Assembly: GCF_014199265.1 (NCBI RefSeq)
Contig: NZ_JACIJG010000002.1
Coordinates: 186,001-250,000 of the forward strand
Reading direction: 5' to 3'
Length of the DNA stretch: 64,000 nt
DNA from: Brucella daejeonensis
Lineage (GTDB): Bacteria > Pseudomonadota > Alphaproteobacteria > Rhizobiales > Rhizobiaceae
A program made the translations under genes and the position numbers. The notes beneath the pieces were generated by a model, which saw only the letters and a program-made list of their open reading frames with translations, searched no databases and was not told where the DNA came from. This document shows, in pieces, positions 44,714 through 52,100 of this stretch (the stretch's first letter is position 1; each line of letters starts with the position of its first letter).

Positions 44714-45547
44714 TCAGTCACTTTGGCGGGCAGTTCCGACCGAAACGGCGAGTGCAATTGCGAGACAAAGTGTTGCCGAGAGGGAACGAAACGCACCGAA
44801 GTCGACTTCGGATACGAGCAGCGTCTGTTTGGCATGCTTGCTCATGGGGCTGACAAAAGTGTCGGTTATACCGACAACGTCTATGCCGCGCGCAGCCACG
44901 GCTTCGGCCATGGCCACCGTCTCGGGAGAATAGGGTGAGAAGGTAATTGCAAGCAGTACGTCGCCTTCGCGAATTGCATGCAGGTTTTCGAGTTTGCCGA
45001 CCGCGCTGTGCAGCATGGCCGGAACTTCCATCTTCTCCAGCGCATAGGCGAGGTAGCTTGCGACGGGAAATGCGCGGCGGATGCCGACAATGTGGATTGT
45101 CTGTGCATTGGCCAGCAATTTAACGGCTTTCTCAAGCGATTCCGGGTCGACGGTTTTGAGCAATCCTTCAAGTGAGGTGCGGCCAGCTTCGGCAAATTCC
45201 GCGAGCAGGGCCGGGGCGCTTCCTGCGGCCGTTTCCCGCAGATGCTGCAATCTCGTGGAATAATCGGGCCAACCGCCCGCATAGGACTCCCGGAAGAGTT
45301 TCTGCATTTCCGAGAAGCCGGAAAACCCCATGATCTGGCAAAAACGCATGAAGGCTGAACTTTGCACCCCCGCACCTTCGGCCATTTCCGCGACGGTCGA
45401 TACAGCGATACGATCCTGATTGGCGGCAACGAAATCGGCGCATTGCTTGAGTCGTTTTGGCAGGCGGTCCGAAACCTCCAGCAGTTTCGCTTCGAACTCC
45501 TTGATATTTGTTGGAACGCTGGTCGATGACGGGATCGGAGAATCCAT
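44714..45547 (-). CDS. iolR: RpiR-family regulator of inositol catabolism
   Basis: 277 residues. N-terminal helix-turn-helix (TVAEMAEGAGVQSSAFMRFCQ around 50-70) and SIS domain (HIVGIRRAFPVASYLAYALEKM near 146-167, then LAITFSPYSPETVAMAEAV). It sits between iolCDEB and the divergent iolG, the place of iolR in Sinorhizobium, where it represses iol genes through GGAA-N6-TTCC sites; such a site is present at 45603-45616. Start 45547 chosen because AAAGGA lies five nt upstream. The inducer in rhizobia is thought to be an inositol catabolite. Confidence 0.9.
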   Translation of the reverse strand: MDSPIPSSTSVPTNIKEFEAKLLEVSDRLPKRLKQCADFVAANQDRIAVSTVAEMAEGAGVQSSAFMRFCQIMGFSGFSEMQKLFRESYAGGWPDYSTRLQHLRETAAGSAPALLAEFAEAGRTSLEGLLKTVDPESLEKAVKLLANAQTIHIVGIRRAFPVASYLAYALEKMEVPAMLHSAVGKLENLHAIREGDVLLAITFSPYSPETVAMAEAVAARGIDVVGITDTFVSPMSKHAKQTLLVSEVDFGAFRSLSATLCLAIALAVSVGTARQSD

Positions 45548-45600
45548 TATTATCCTTTCAATATGGTCTCTTGACAATTGTTATGCCGCATTCTAGCAAA

Positions 45601-45618
45601 ATGGAATAAATATTCCAT
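45601..45618. promoter_or_regulatory. IolR operator candidate (GGAA-N6-TTCC dyad)
   Basis: ATGGAATA-AA-TATTCCAT is a perfect 8-2-8 dyad in the 120-bp spacer between iolR and iolG. It contains GGAA-N6-TTCC exactly as described for Sinorhizobium IolR. It is 50 bp from the iolG start and 53 bp from the iolR start, so it can serve both genes. Confidence 0.75.
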
Positions 45619-45667
45619 ATCATATCTTCGACCGATTGAAGAAGGCTGTTCTGGGGAGGATGAGGCA

Positions 45668-46672
45668 ATGGTGACACGTCTGGCATTGCTCGGCGCAGGC
45701 CGCATTGGCAAGGTTCACGCAGACGCAATCGCGGCGGATAAACGCGCACGACTGGTTGCGGTCGCCGATGCCAACGACGAAGCGGCCCGGGCAATAGCCG
45801 ATGCAACGGGCGCCGAAGTTCGCACGATCGACCTTATCGAAAAGTCGGACGATGTCGATGCAGTGTTGATTTGCACGCCGACGAACACGCACGCCGATCT
45901 TATTGAACGGTTTTCACAGGCAGGCAAGGCTGTGTTCTGCGAAAAGCCAATCGATCTCGATATCGGACGGGTGAAAGTCTGTCTTGGGGTCATTCGCCAG
46001 ACCGGTGCGAAAGTGATGCTCGGTTTCAATCGCCGTTTCGACCCACATTTTGCAGCCGTTCGCAAAGCCATCGAAGAAGGTGGTATCGGTAATGTTGAAA
46101 TGGTCACTATCACCAGCCGCGATCCCGGTGCGCCGCCCGCCGATTATATCAAGGTTTCCGGCGGCATCTTTCGCGATATGACGATACATGATTTCGACAT
46201 GGCGCGGTTTCTGCTGGGTGAGGAGATCGAGAGCGTGTCCGCATCGGCGTCGGTGCTGGTCGATCCGAAGATCGGCGAGCTTGGTGATTACGACAGTGCA
46301 AGCGTCATCCTGACCACGGCTTCGGGACGTCAATGCGTGATCTCCAATTCGCGGCGCGCTTCCTATGGCTACGATCAGCGTATCGAGGTTCACGGATCAC
46401 TCGGAGCAGTTTCGGCGGAAAACCAGCGTCCCGTTTCCATAGAAATTGCTTCCAAGGACGGTTATAACCGCCCGCCACTCCACGATTTTTTCATGACGCG
46501 TTATACGGCGGCCTATGCGGCCGAAATTGCCTCATTCATAGATGCGCTCGATACTGGCAAGGCACCGCTTCCCTCCGCCGAAGATGGATTGCAAGCCCTG
46601 GCACTTGCTGAAGCCGCGCTTCGTTCGGTCCGGGAAGCCCGGACCATCAAAATTGCGGAAGTTCTCGGATAA
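45668..46672 (+). CDS. iolG: Myo-inositol 2-dehydrogenase
   Basis: 334 residues, Gfo/Idh/MocA family. N-terminal NAD fold LGAGRIGKVHADAI (about 6-19), the Lys motif CEKPID (about 95) and catalytic His/Asp in MTIHDFDMARFLLG (about 172-185). It oxidises myo-inositol to 2-keto-myo-inositol, the first step of the pathway completed by the minus-strand iol genes. The start at 45668 follows GAGGATGAGG; the reading frame is open further upstream into the operator. Confidence 0.95.
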   Translation: MVTRLALLGAGRIGKVHADAIAADKRARLVAVADANDEAARAIADATGAEVRTIDLIEKSDDVDAVLICTPTNTHADLIERFSQAGKAVFCEKPIDLDIGRVKVCLGVIRQTGAKVMLGFNRRFDPHFAAVRKAIEEGGIGNVEMVTITSRDPGAPPADYIKVSGGIFRDMTIHDFDMARFLLGEEIESVSASASVLVDPKIGELGDYDSASVILTTASGRQCVISNSRRASYGYDQRIEVHGSLGAVSAENQRPVSIEIASKDGYNRPPLHDFFMTRYTAAYAAEIASFIDALDTGKAPLPSAEDGLQALALAEAALRSVREARTIKIAEVLG

Positions 46673-46722
46673 CGCGGCAATTTCGTTTGCCTTTTTATGC
46701 ATTCGGCTGCGATATGCAGAAT

Positions 46723-47799
46723 ATGGCCTACGAGATCGACAACCTGCCGTTCGAAGAATTTTTCGTGCCCGTCAGCAAGGCAACGGCCGCAGTGGTGCGG
46801 CTCGACGAACGGATTTCCCGCTCACCTATTCGTGACGGAATGGTAGCGCGGATGCATATGCAAGATGCGGTTGCGTCGATGTGGCTTGAAGGCGAACTGG
46901 TGCATATGGAAGATCTCGTCCTCCACGACGCCCTCATGGACAGCCGTATGCCGAGCCATGCACTCACTATTGCTCATGCGGTGTTGCGTATGCGTCGGCA
47001 GATCGCCGGTCGATCTGAGAGCTGGGCTCTCAGTTCGGCCGGAATACAGCAATTGCTTGGTCGTGCCGTTGATACGGCTCCTGACCGGGAGATTGCCAGC
47101 TCAACTGTCGCTGAAACTGCCGATGCCGATCCGCTACTCGATGATATAGACAGCTTGCTTGCACGCACCGATGCGCTGTTAAAAAATGCCGTCCCAGACA
47201 CGGCCAAACCGGACGTCGTTTCGCGCGACGCGTTGCTTTATGACGATGACTGGGACGAGGATGCCCGTTTGGAAGCGTGGCGGAATTGCCTCACTTCAAC
47301 AAGACACCTGCCGCCCCTCATGCGCGCCGCAATTATTCATGACGCGTGGTTTTCTATGGAAGTGCTGCAGCGCTCCTCATGGATCGGGCGGCTATTGACT
47401 TCGGCTTTCTTGCGTCAGAGCGGCATTGCAACCAGTCATCTCCCTTCGATCAGCCTTGGGCTACGTTCCAGACGACCGGACGATCGTCGTTCGCCCAATC
47501 GGCTTACTCGCCTCAGGAGCTTCTTCGAAAGTATCGAGGACGCTGCGGATACGATGATGAAGGAACATGACCGGCTGCTCCTGGCACGCGAGCAGATGCA
47601 GCGCAAGCTCAAGGGGCGTCGTTCGAATTCACGGTTGCCACAATTGATGGAACTTGTATTGCGTAGTCCGCTTGTTTCCAGTCAGATGGTCGAAAAAGAA
47701 CTGCAAGTGACGCAGCAAGGTGCGTTGAAACTTATAGCGGAACTCAATCTGCGGGAAATCACCGGGCGCGGTCGGTTCCGGGCCTGGGGTATTCTTTAG
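46723..47799 (+). CDS. DUF1612 / RHE_PE00001-family putative DNA-binding protein
   Basis: 358 residues from the chosen Met; two slightly longer starts exist and no clear ribosome site decides. It resembles the RHE_PE00001 (DUF1612 plus C-terminal helix-turn-helix) family, common on rhizobial plasmids and secondary replicons. The opening YEIDNLPFEEFFVPVSKA and LDERISRSPIRDG (about 30) are the family's hallmark. The C-terminus (MVEKELQVTQQGALKLIAEL near 325) looks like a winged helix. Function is unknown. It lies behind iolG, 40 bp after its stop, and its stop overlaps the oxyR stop by 4 bp on the other strand. It could be an unrelated insertion or a regulator. Confidence 0.72.
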   Translation: MAYEIDNLPFEEFFVPVSKATAAVVRLDERISRSPIRDGMVARMHMQDAVASMWLEGELVHMEDLVLHDALMDSRMPSHALTIAHAVLRMRRQIAGRSESWALSSAGIQQLLGRAVDTAPDREIASSTVAETADADPLLDDIDSLLARTDALLKNAVPDTAKPDVVSRDALLYDDDWDEDARLEAWRNCLTSTRHLPPLMRAAIIHDAWFSMEVLQRSSWIGRLLTSAFLRQSGIATSHLPSISLGLRSRRPDDRRSPNRLTRLRSFFESIEDAADTMMKEHDRLLLAREQMQRKLKGRRSNSRLPQLMELVLRSPLVSSQMVEKELQVTQQGALKLIAELNLREITGRGRFRAWGIL

Positions 47800-48701
47800 G
47801 TAAGCTTCATGCAACTGCTGCGCAGATGGCTTGCGAAAAGCTGGAATTCGCTGCGGCGGGCGGCATTGGCGCGCCAGACGAGTACCAGCGACCTGAAATT
47901 ATTCTGCCCCTCATAGCGGACGATGCTCAGATTCGTTCCCCGCGTGACGCCAGCCTTGACGGCCACTTCGGGCAAGAGCGTAACGCCCATACCGAAATCG
48001 ACAAGCTGCACCAGTGTCATGATGGATGTGGCGTGAACGCCGCTGTCGGTCTGCGTGGGCTTTGAACCTATCGCCGCCATGACATGCTCACGAAGGCAAT
48101 GTCCGGTTTCGAGCAAGAGAAACGGCTGGTCTCGCAGGTCACTGGCGTCGACCCGGTCACGGTTTGCCAACGCGTGATCGCGGGATACAGCCAAAAAGAA
48201 TGGGTCTTGTCCAAGTTCGACCATTTCAAACTCATCGAGATCATACGGATGAGCAACAAGCGCCACGTCAAGTGAACCTGAACGCAGACTGTCAAGCAGC
48301 GAACGGGTAATCCCTTCACGAACCGTCAACTGCAGCTCAGGAAAAGCACAGGTAGTTGCAGGCAGGACCTTGGGCAGGAGAAAGGGAGCAATCGAAGGAA
48401 TGACTCCCATGCGCAGCCTGGTCGTCAAGGGACGTTCGGCTTGTCGCGCGTGTTCCGGCAATTCCTCAATGAGCGCCACGATATTGCGCGCACGCGCCAT
48501 GAAGTCTTCACCAGCGGGTAAAAGCTGCATGCGCCGTCCCGAACGATCGATCAATTTCACGCCGAGTTCGGCTTCCAGTGTCTGGATGGCCGCACTCAGG
48601 GTGGACTGCGTGACACCCACCATATCGGCTGCGCGTGAAAAAGAACCGACCTGAACGAGAGCCAGAAAATAATGGAGTTGCCGCACGCTTATATTGGGCA
48701 T
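47796..48701 (-). CDS. oxyR: OxyR-like LysR regulator
   Basis: 301 residues. LysR helix-turn-helix at 1-60 (FLALVQVGSFSRAADMVGVT, then STLSAAIQTLEAELGVKL). The effector domain carries LLETGHCLREHVMAAIG near 196-212. Cys202 corresponds to the peroxide-sensing Cys199 of E. coli OxyR, but the partner Cys208 position is Ile here. Remaining Cys are at 118 and near the C-terminus. It is divergent from ahpC-ahpD, with an OxyR-like four-half-site array between. The start used is MPNISVRQLH with AAGG upstream; the frame is open much further but runs into ahpC. Confidence 0.88.
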   Translation of the reverse strand: MPNISVRQLHYFLALVQVGSFSRAADMVGVTQSTLSAAIQTLEAELGVKLIDRSGRRMQLLPAGEDFMARARNIVALIEELPEHARQAERPLTTRLRMGVIPSIAPFLLPKVLPATTCAFPELQLTVREGITRSLLDSLRSGSLDVALVAHPYDLDEFEMVELGQDPFFLAVSRDHALANRDRVDASDLRDQPFLLLETGHCLREHVMAAIGSKPTQTDSGVHATSIMTLVQLVDFGMGVTLLPEVAVKAGVTRGTNLSIVRYEGQNNFRSLVLVWRANAARRSEFQLFASHLRSSCMKLT

Positions 48702-48719
48702 GTTCAAGCCTTGAGTGCC

Positions 48720-48756
48720 ATCGTTTTTAACGATTGTTTTAATCGCTTTAATCGCT
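48720..48756. promoter_or_regulatory. OxyR-type operator array between oxyR and ahpC
   Basis: ATCG-N7-CGAT-N7-ATCG-N7-CGCT spans 37 bp. Spacing equals the OxyR layout (ATAG-N7-CTAT, repeated), with ATCG/CGAT half-sites. It ends directly at the ahpC -35 (TTGACC, 48757-48762), which is 17 bp from TATAAA (48780-48785). It also begins 19 bp from the oxyR start, so it fits activation of ahpC and self-repression. Confidence 0.65.
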
Positions 48757-48857
48757 TTGACCGATGTGACTATGCCGACTATAAATGACTCGCAAGCGGA
48801 AATTTCTGAAAATTCCGAAATTTCTGCACAACAATTGAGTTTACAGGTAGGTATGAG

Positions 48858-49412
48858 ATGCTCGGTATTGGCGATAAGCTTCCTTCTTTCAAAGTCACTG
48901 GCGTGAAGCCGGGTTTCAACTTCCATGAAGAAAACGGCGTTTCGGCTTTTGAAGAAATCACCGAAGCCAGCTTCGAAGGCAAGTGGAAGGTTATTTTCTT
49001 CTACCCGAAGGATTTCACCTTCGTCTGCCCGACCGAAATTGCTGAATTCGCACGTCTGGCTCCGGATTTCGAAGACCGTGATGCCGTCGTTCTCGGCGGT
49101 TCGACCGATAATGAATTCGTAAAGCTCGCATGGCGTCGCGACCACAAGGATCTGGACAAGCTGCCGATCTGGTCGTTTGCCGACACCAACGGCTCGCTGG
49201 TTGACGGTCTTGGCGTTCGTTCGCCGGATGGCGTGGCCTATCGCTACACCTTCGTTGTCGATCCGGACAACACGATCCAGCATGTTTACGCGACCAACCT
49301 CAATGTCGGCCGCGCTCCCAAGGATACGCTGCGCGTTCTCGATGCACTGCAGACCGATGAATTGTGCCCGTGCAACCGCGAAGTCGGTGGCGACACGCTC
49401 AAGGCAGCCTGA
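48858..49412 (+). CDS. ahpC: Peroxiredoxin AhpC
   Basis: 184 residues, 2-Cys peroxiredoxin. Peroxidatic Cys57 lies in FTFVCPTEI. The C-terminus has C170 and C172 in ELCPCNREVGG, the double-Cys arrangement known from mycobacterial AhpC that is reduced by AhpD rather than AhpF. It reduces hydrogen peroxide, alkyl hydroperoxides and peroxynitrite in the cytoplasm. ahpD follows 80 bp later. Promoter TTGACC-N17-TATAAA with an OxyR-like array just upstream. No ahpF or thioredoxin reductase in the window. Confidence 0.96.
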   Translation: MLGIGDKLPSFKVTGVKPGFNFHEENGVSAFEEITEASFEGKWKVIFFYPKDFTFVCPTEIAEFARLAPDFEDRDAVVLGGSTDNEFVKLAWRRDHKDLDKLPIWSFADTNGSLVDGLGVRSPDGVAYRYTFVVDPDNTIQHVYATNLNVGRAPKDTLRVLDALQTDELCPCNREVGGDTLKAA

Positions 49413-49491
49413 CCGGCTCTGACTATGAGTGGAACGGCGGGTCAAGGCCCGCCTTTCTTTTATTCAGAATTTGCAGACTAACGAGGATACC

Positions 49492-50019
49492 ATGTCCATT
49501 GACGATCTGAAGTCCAAAATCCCGGATTTTGCCAAGGATGTCCGTCTCAACCTGTCGTCCATGGCGAGCGACGAAACGCTGACGCTTCAGCAGAAATACG
49601 GCCTGTTTGTCGCTTGCGGTATCGCTTCGCGTAATGCCGATGTGCGCAAGGCCTTGGTTGCGGAAGCAACAGGAAAGATCGACGCGGCCGCTATTCAGGC
49701 TGCAAAGTCGGCTGCGGCCATCATGGGCATGAACAACGTCTATTATCGCTTCGTGCATCTGGCCACGAACAAGGATTACCGCACCATGCCGGCAAAGCTG
49801 CGCATGAACGTGATCGGCAATCCGGGCGTGGACAAGATTGATTTCGAACTCTGGTCGCTGGCTGTGTCGGCGATCAATGGCTGCGGCATGTGCATCGATG
49901 CACACGAGGATGTGCTTCGTAAGGCTGGCGTTTCGACGGAAGTGATTCACACGGCTGCGCGTTTTGCCTCGATCATCCAGTCAGTCGCTATTGCATTGGA
50001 AGCGGCCGATACCGAATAG
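49492..50019 (+). CDS. ahpD: AhpD-type alkylhydroperoxide reductase partner
   Basis: 175 residues. The CxxC thiol pair C131/C134 and the relay residues lie in [14 protein letters not shown], the AhpD signature. In mycobacteria AhpD passes electrons from lipoylated dihydrolipoamide succinyltransferase to AhpC. Start 49492 (MSIDDLKSK) chosen over the long frame beginning in the ahpC 3' spacer; GAGGATACC precedes the ATG. Followed by a strong terminator. Confidence 0.96.
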   Translation: MSIDDLKSKIPDFAKDVRLNLSSMASDETLTLQQKYGLFVACGIASRNADVRKALVAEATGKIDAAAIQAAKSAAAIMGMNNVYYRFVHLATNKDYRTMPAKLRMNVIGNPGVDKIDFELWSLAVSAINGCGMCIDAHEDVLRKAGVSTEVIHTAARFASIIQSVAIALEAADTE

Positions 50020-50041
50020 AGTTCGGTCCGGCGATCCAAGT

Positions 50042-50077
50042 AAAAATCCCGCGCAGAGCGATCTGCGCGGGATTTTT
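50042..50077. terminator. Bidirectional terminator behind ahpD
   Basis: AAAAATCCCGCGCAGA / TCTGCGCGGGATTTTT, a perfect 16-bp stem with a GCGA loop and flanking T-run. It can stop ahpCD on the plus strand and the convergent MFS gene on the minus strand. Confidence 0.93.
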
Positions 50078-50098
50078 CTTTTTCGTTAGAGCATTTGC

Positions 50099-51379
50099 TT
50101 ACGCGTTGCGCTTGAACGAGATGAAGGCGAAACCAATAAGCGAGATTACGGCGGCGACAACCATGTAATAGCCGACATAGTCGAAGCTATAATGCGTTGC
50201 CAGCCATGTTGCGATGTAAGGGGCCACCGATGCGCCCAGAATTCCCGCCAGATTGAAAGTGAGCGAAGCGCCCGTATACCGAACGGAGGTTGGGAATGGT
50301 TCGGCAAGCGCTGCACCGATTGGACCATAGGTCAGCCCCATCAGGCTGAATCCGATGATGAGAAAGGTAAGAACGCCAGCTGTGCCAGCCATGAAGAGTG
50401 GGGCCATGACGAAGCCATAAACGCCGATGAGAGCCGTCACCGCAACCATTACCTTTCGCATTCCGTATCTGTCGGAGAGCAGGGCCGCAACCGGAATGGT
50501 GAGGCCGAAGAATACGACGCCGACCATCTGCATGACGAGGAATTCTTCACGGCTATAGCCAAGCGCACGCGTACCCCAACCGAGCGAAAACACGGTCATA
50601 AGGTAGAACAGAACGAAGGTTGCGACCGCTCCGATAGTGCCTAGAAACAGGCTCATCTTATGTTGCCTGAACAAGGTGGCAACAGGAACTTCGACGCGTT
50701 CGGCCTTGTCTATGGCCTTCTGGAATTCCGGCGTTTCCGCGACCTTCAATCGAATGAAAAGGCCGACACCAACCAAAAGGGCGCTGGCGATAAAGGGAAT
50801 GCGCCATCCAAAGGCGAAGAATTGCTCTTCCGTCAAAGTTTCGGCCAGAAGGAAGAAGATGCCCGTTGCCAGAATGAACCCCACCGGAGCGCCGAGTTGG
50901 GGGAACATGCCATACCAGGTGCGCTTGCCTTGGGGTGCATTTTCCGTCGCGAGCAGGACGGCGCCGCCCCACTCACCACCAAGGCCGAGGCCCTGGCCCA
51001 GACGGCAGAATGCGAGCAGCAATGCCGCCCAGACACCGATGGAATCGTAGGTAGGCAGGAAGCCGATAGCGACTGTGGAAATGCCCATGGTCATAAGGGC
51101 TGCAACGAGCGTTGCCTTACGGCCGACCTTGTCGCCGAAATGCCCGAACAGTGCACCGCCGATGGGGCGGGCAAAGAACGCAATTGCGAACGTGGCCAGC
51201 GATTGGAGCAGCGCCGAGTTGCCGTCGCTTGCGGGAAAGAAAAGATGCGGGAACACGATCACCGCAGCGGTAGCGTAAATGTAGAAGTCGAAGAATTCGA
51301 TCGTTGTTCCGATCATGCTCGCGGCCAGAACGCGGCGCGCAGAGTTTTTCAGCGGTACAACCGCTATAGCGACAGTCAT
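50099..51379 (-). CDS. MFS transporter, metabolite:H+ symporter type
   Basis: 426 residues, 12 hydrophobic segments. The motif GHFGDKVGRKATLV near residue 80 (loop 2-3) and RLGQGLGLGGEWGGAVLLATE near 128-148 place it in the MHS branch (shikimate, alpha-ketoglutarate, proline/betaine, citrate symporters). Start ATG 51379 is not preceded by an obvious Shine-Dalgarno. The substrate cannot be named. It is transcribed alone, convergent to ahpD and divergent from the copper-linked genes. Confidence 0.9.
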   Translation of the reverse strand: MTVAIAVVPLKNSARRVLAASMIGTTIEFFDFYIYATAAVIVFPHLFFPASDGNSALLQSLATFAIAFFARPIGGALFGHFGDKVGRKATLVAALMTMGISTVAIGFLPTYDSIGVWAALLLAFCRLGQGLGLGGEWGGAVLLATENAPQGKRTWYGMFPQLGAPVGFILATGIFFLLAETLTEEQFFAFGWRIPFIASALLVGVGLFIRLKVAETPEFQKAIDKAERVEVPVATLFRQHKMSLFLGTIGAVATFVLFYLMTVFSLGWGTRALGYSREEFLVMQMVGVVFFGLTIPVAALLSDRYGMRKVMVAVTALIGVYGFVMAPLFMAGTAGVLTFLIIGFSLMGLTYGPIGAALAEPFPTSVRYTGASLTFNLAGILGASVAPYIATWLATHYSFDYVGYYMVVAAVISLIGFAFISFKRNA

Positions 51380-51621
51380 TGTTTCATATCCAGTATTGTG
51401 GGCCGTCGAAAGGCTGGGAGGGGCCCGAGGTGGCGCCTCTTTAAAACGCAGGAAGATGAAACCGCAAGCGGAAAAGGGCGCTTGAGAAATTTTATGATTT
51501 CGGGAGCCTGTTTTTCGAAAGAAAAGTGAAAATGCTCAAAATCTGTGCTCTTAACGGTTCCGGTCTTTAATTTGCCTTGGCTGACGATTAAGTTTCCTGC
51601 ATCACCTGCATGGGGAGAACG
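51380..51621. other. Divergent spacer between MFS gene and copper genes
   Basis: 240 bp with promoters presumed for both directions. No clear dyad of the CueR or CopY type and no gene recognised. GGGGAGAACG precedes the plus-strand start. Confidence 0.4.
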
Positions 51622-52044
51622 ATGCGTCGCTCGCAAAATCAGTCTGGTTCAAGAGGTATGACACGGGGCCATGCTGCCCTGCGCTCGTCTTCTCGTACGC
51701 TGATCGCCTTGCTGTCGTTTCTCTTTCTTGTTTCGACGCAGCTTTGTTATGCCATGGCACACGATGTGTCGCCCGCTTCACCGGTTTTCGACATGCAGGA
51801 GAGTGTGGCTGGTCATATGGATCACGTCACAATGGCAACCGATAGTGAAAAAGCCGCTCCCACGGATCACGGCGTCAAGTCACCAAACGCCTGTGTCATG
51901 ATAACATGCGGCGGTATGCACCAGATTGGAGCGGGCCTGCATATGTTCGTGCCCATTCGGGCTTTCGGCTTGCCGCCCCTTGTCGCGGCGTTAAGCGGCA
52001 GCGCGCTGCAGACGGATTTGCGACCGCCCATCTTGCGGACATAA
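51622..52044 (+). CDS. Small exported Met/His-containing protein next to multicopper oxidase
   Basis: 140 residues with an N-terminal basic stretch and a hydrophobic segment (TLIALLSFLFLVSTQLCYAMA, about 25-45) acting as Sec signal or anchor. The mature part has several Met and His (SVAGHMDHVTMATDSE near 60; CVMITCGGMHQIG near 90, two Cys). The start at 51622 follows GGGGAG at 4 nt. It lies 56 bp before a Tat-exported multicopper oxidase. No family is recognised. A periplasmic copper-binding or delivery role is suggested by composition and position only. Confidence 0.7.
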   Translation: MRRSQNQSGSRGMTRGHAALRSSSRTLIALLSFLFLVSTQLCYAMAHDVSPASPVFDMQESVAGHMDHVTMATDSEKAAPTDHGVKSPNACVMITCGGMHQIGAGLHMFVPIRAFGLPPLVAALSGSALQTDLRPPILRT

Positions 52045-52100
52045 TCGGGTAAATGCCGCCGTTTTCTGCGGCCATGATGATTATTGTCTGGAGACTTACC

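Noticed and set aside
43194-44933. 579-codon plus-strand frame antisense to iolC and the end of iolR
   Set aside because: Shadow of the kinase/DUF2090 fusion; no ribosome site, no motif.
48702-49445. N-terminal extension of the oxyR frame across ahpC
   Set aside because: The frame is open but the LysR domain starts at MPNISVRQLH; the extension is antisense to ahpC and the OxyR array.
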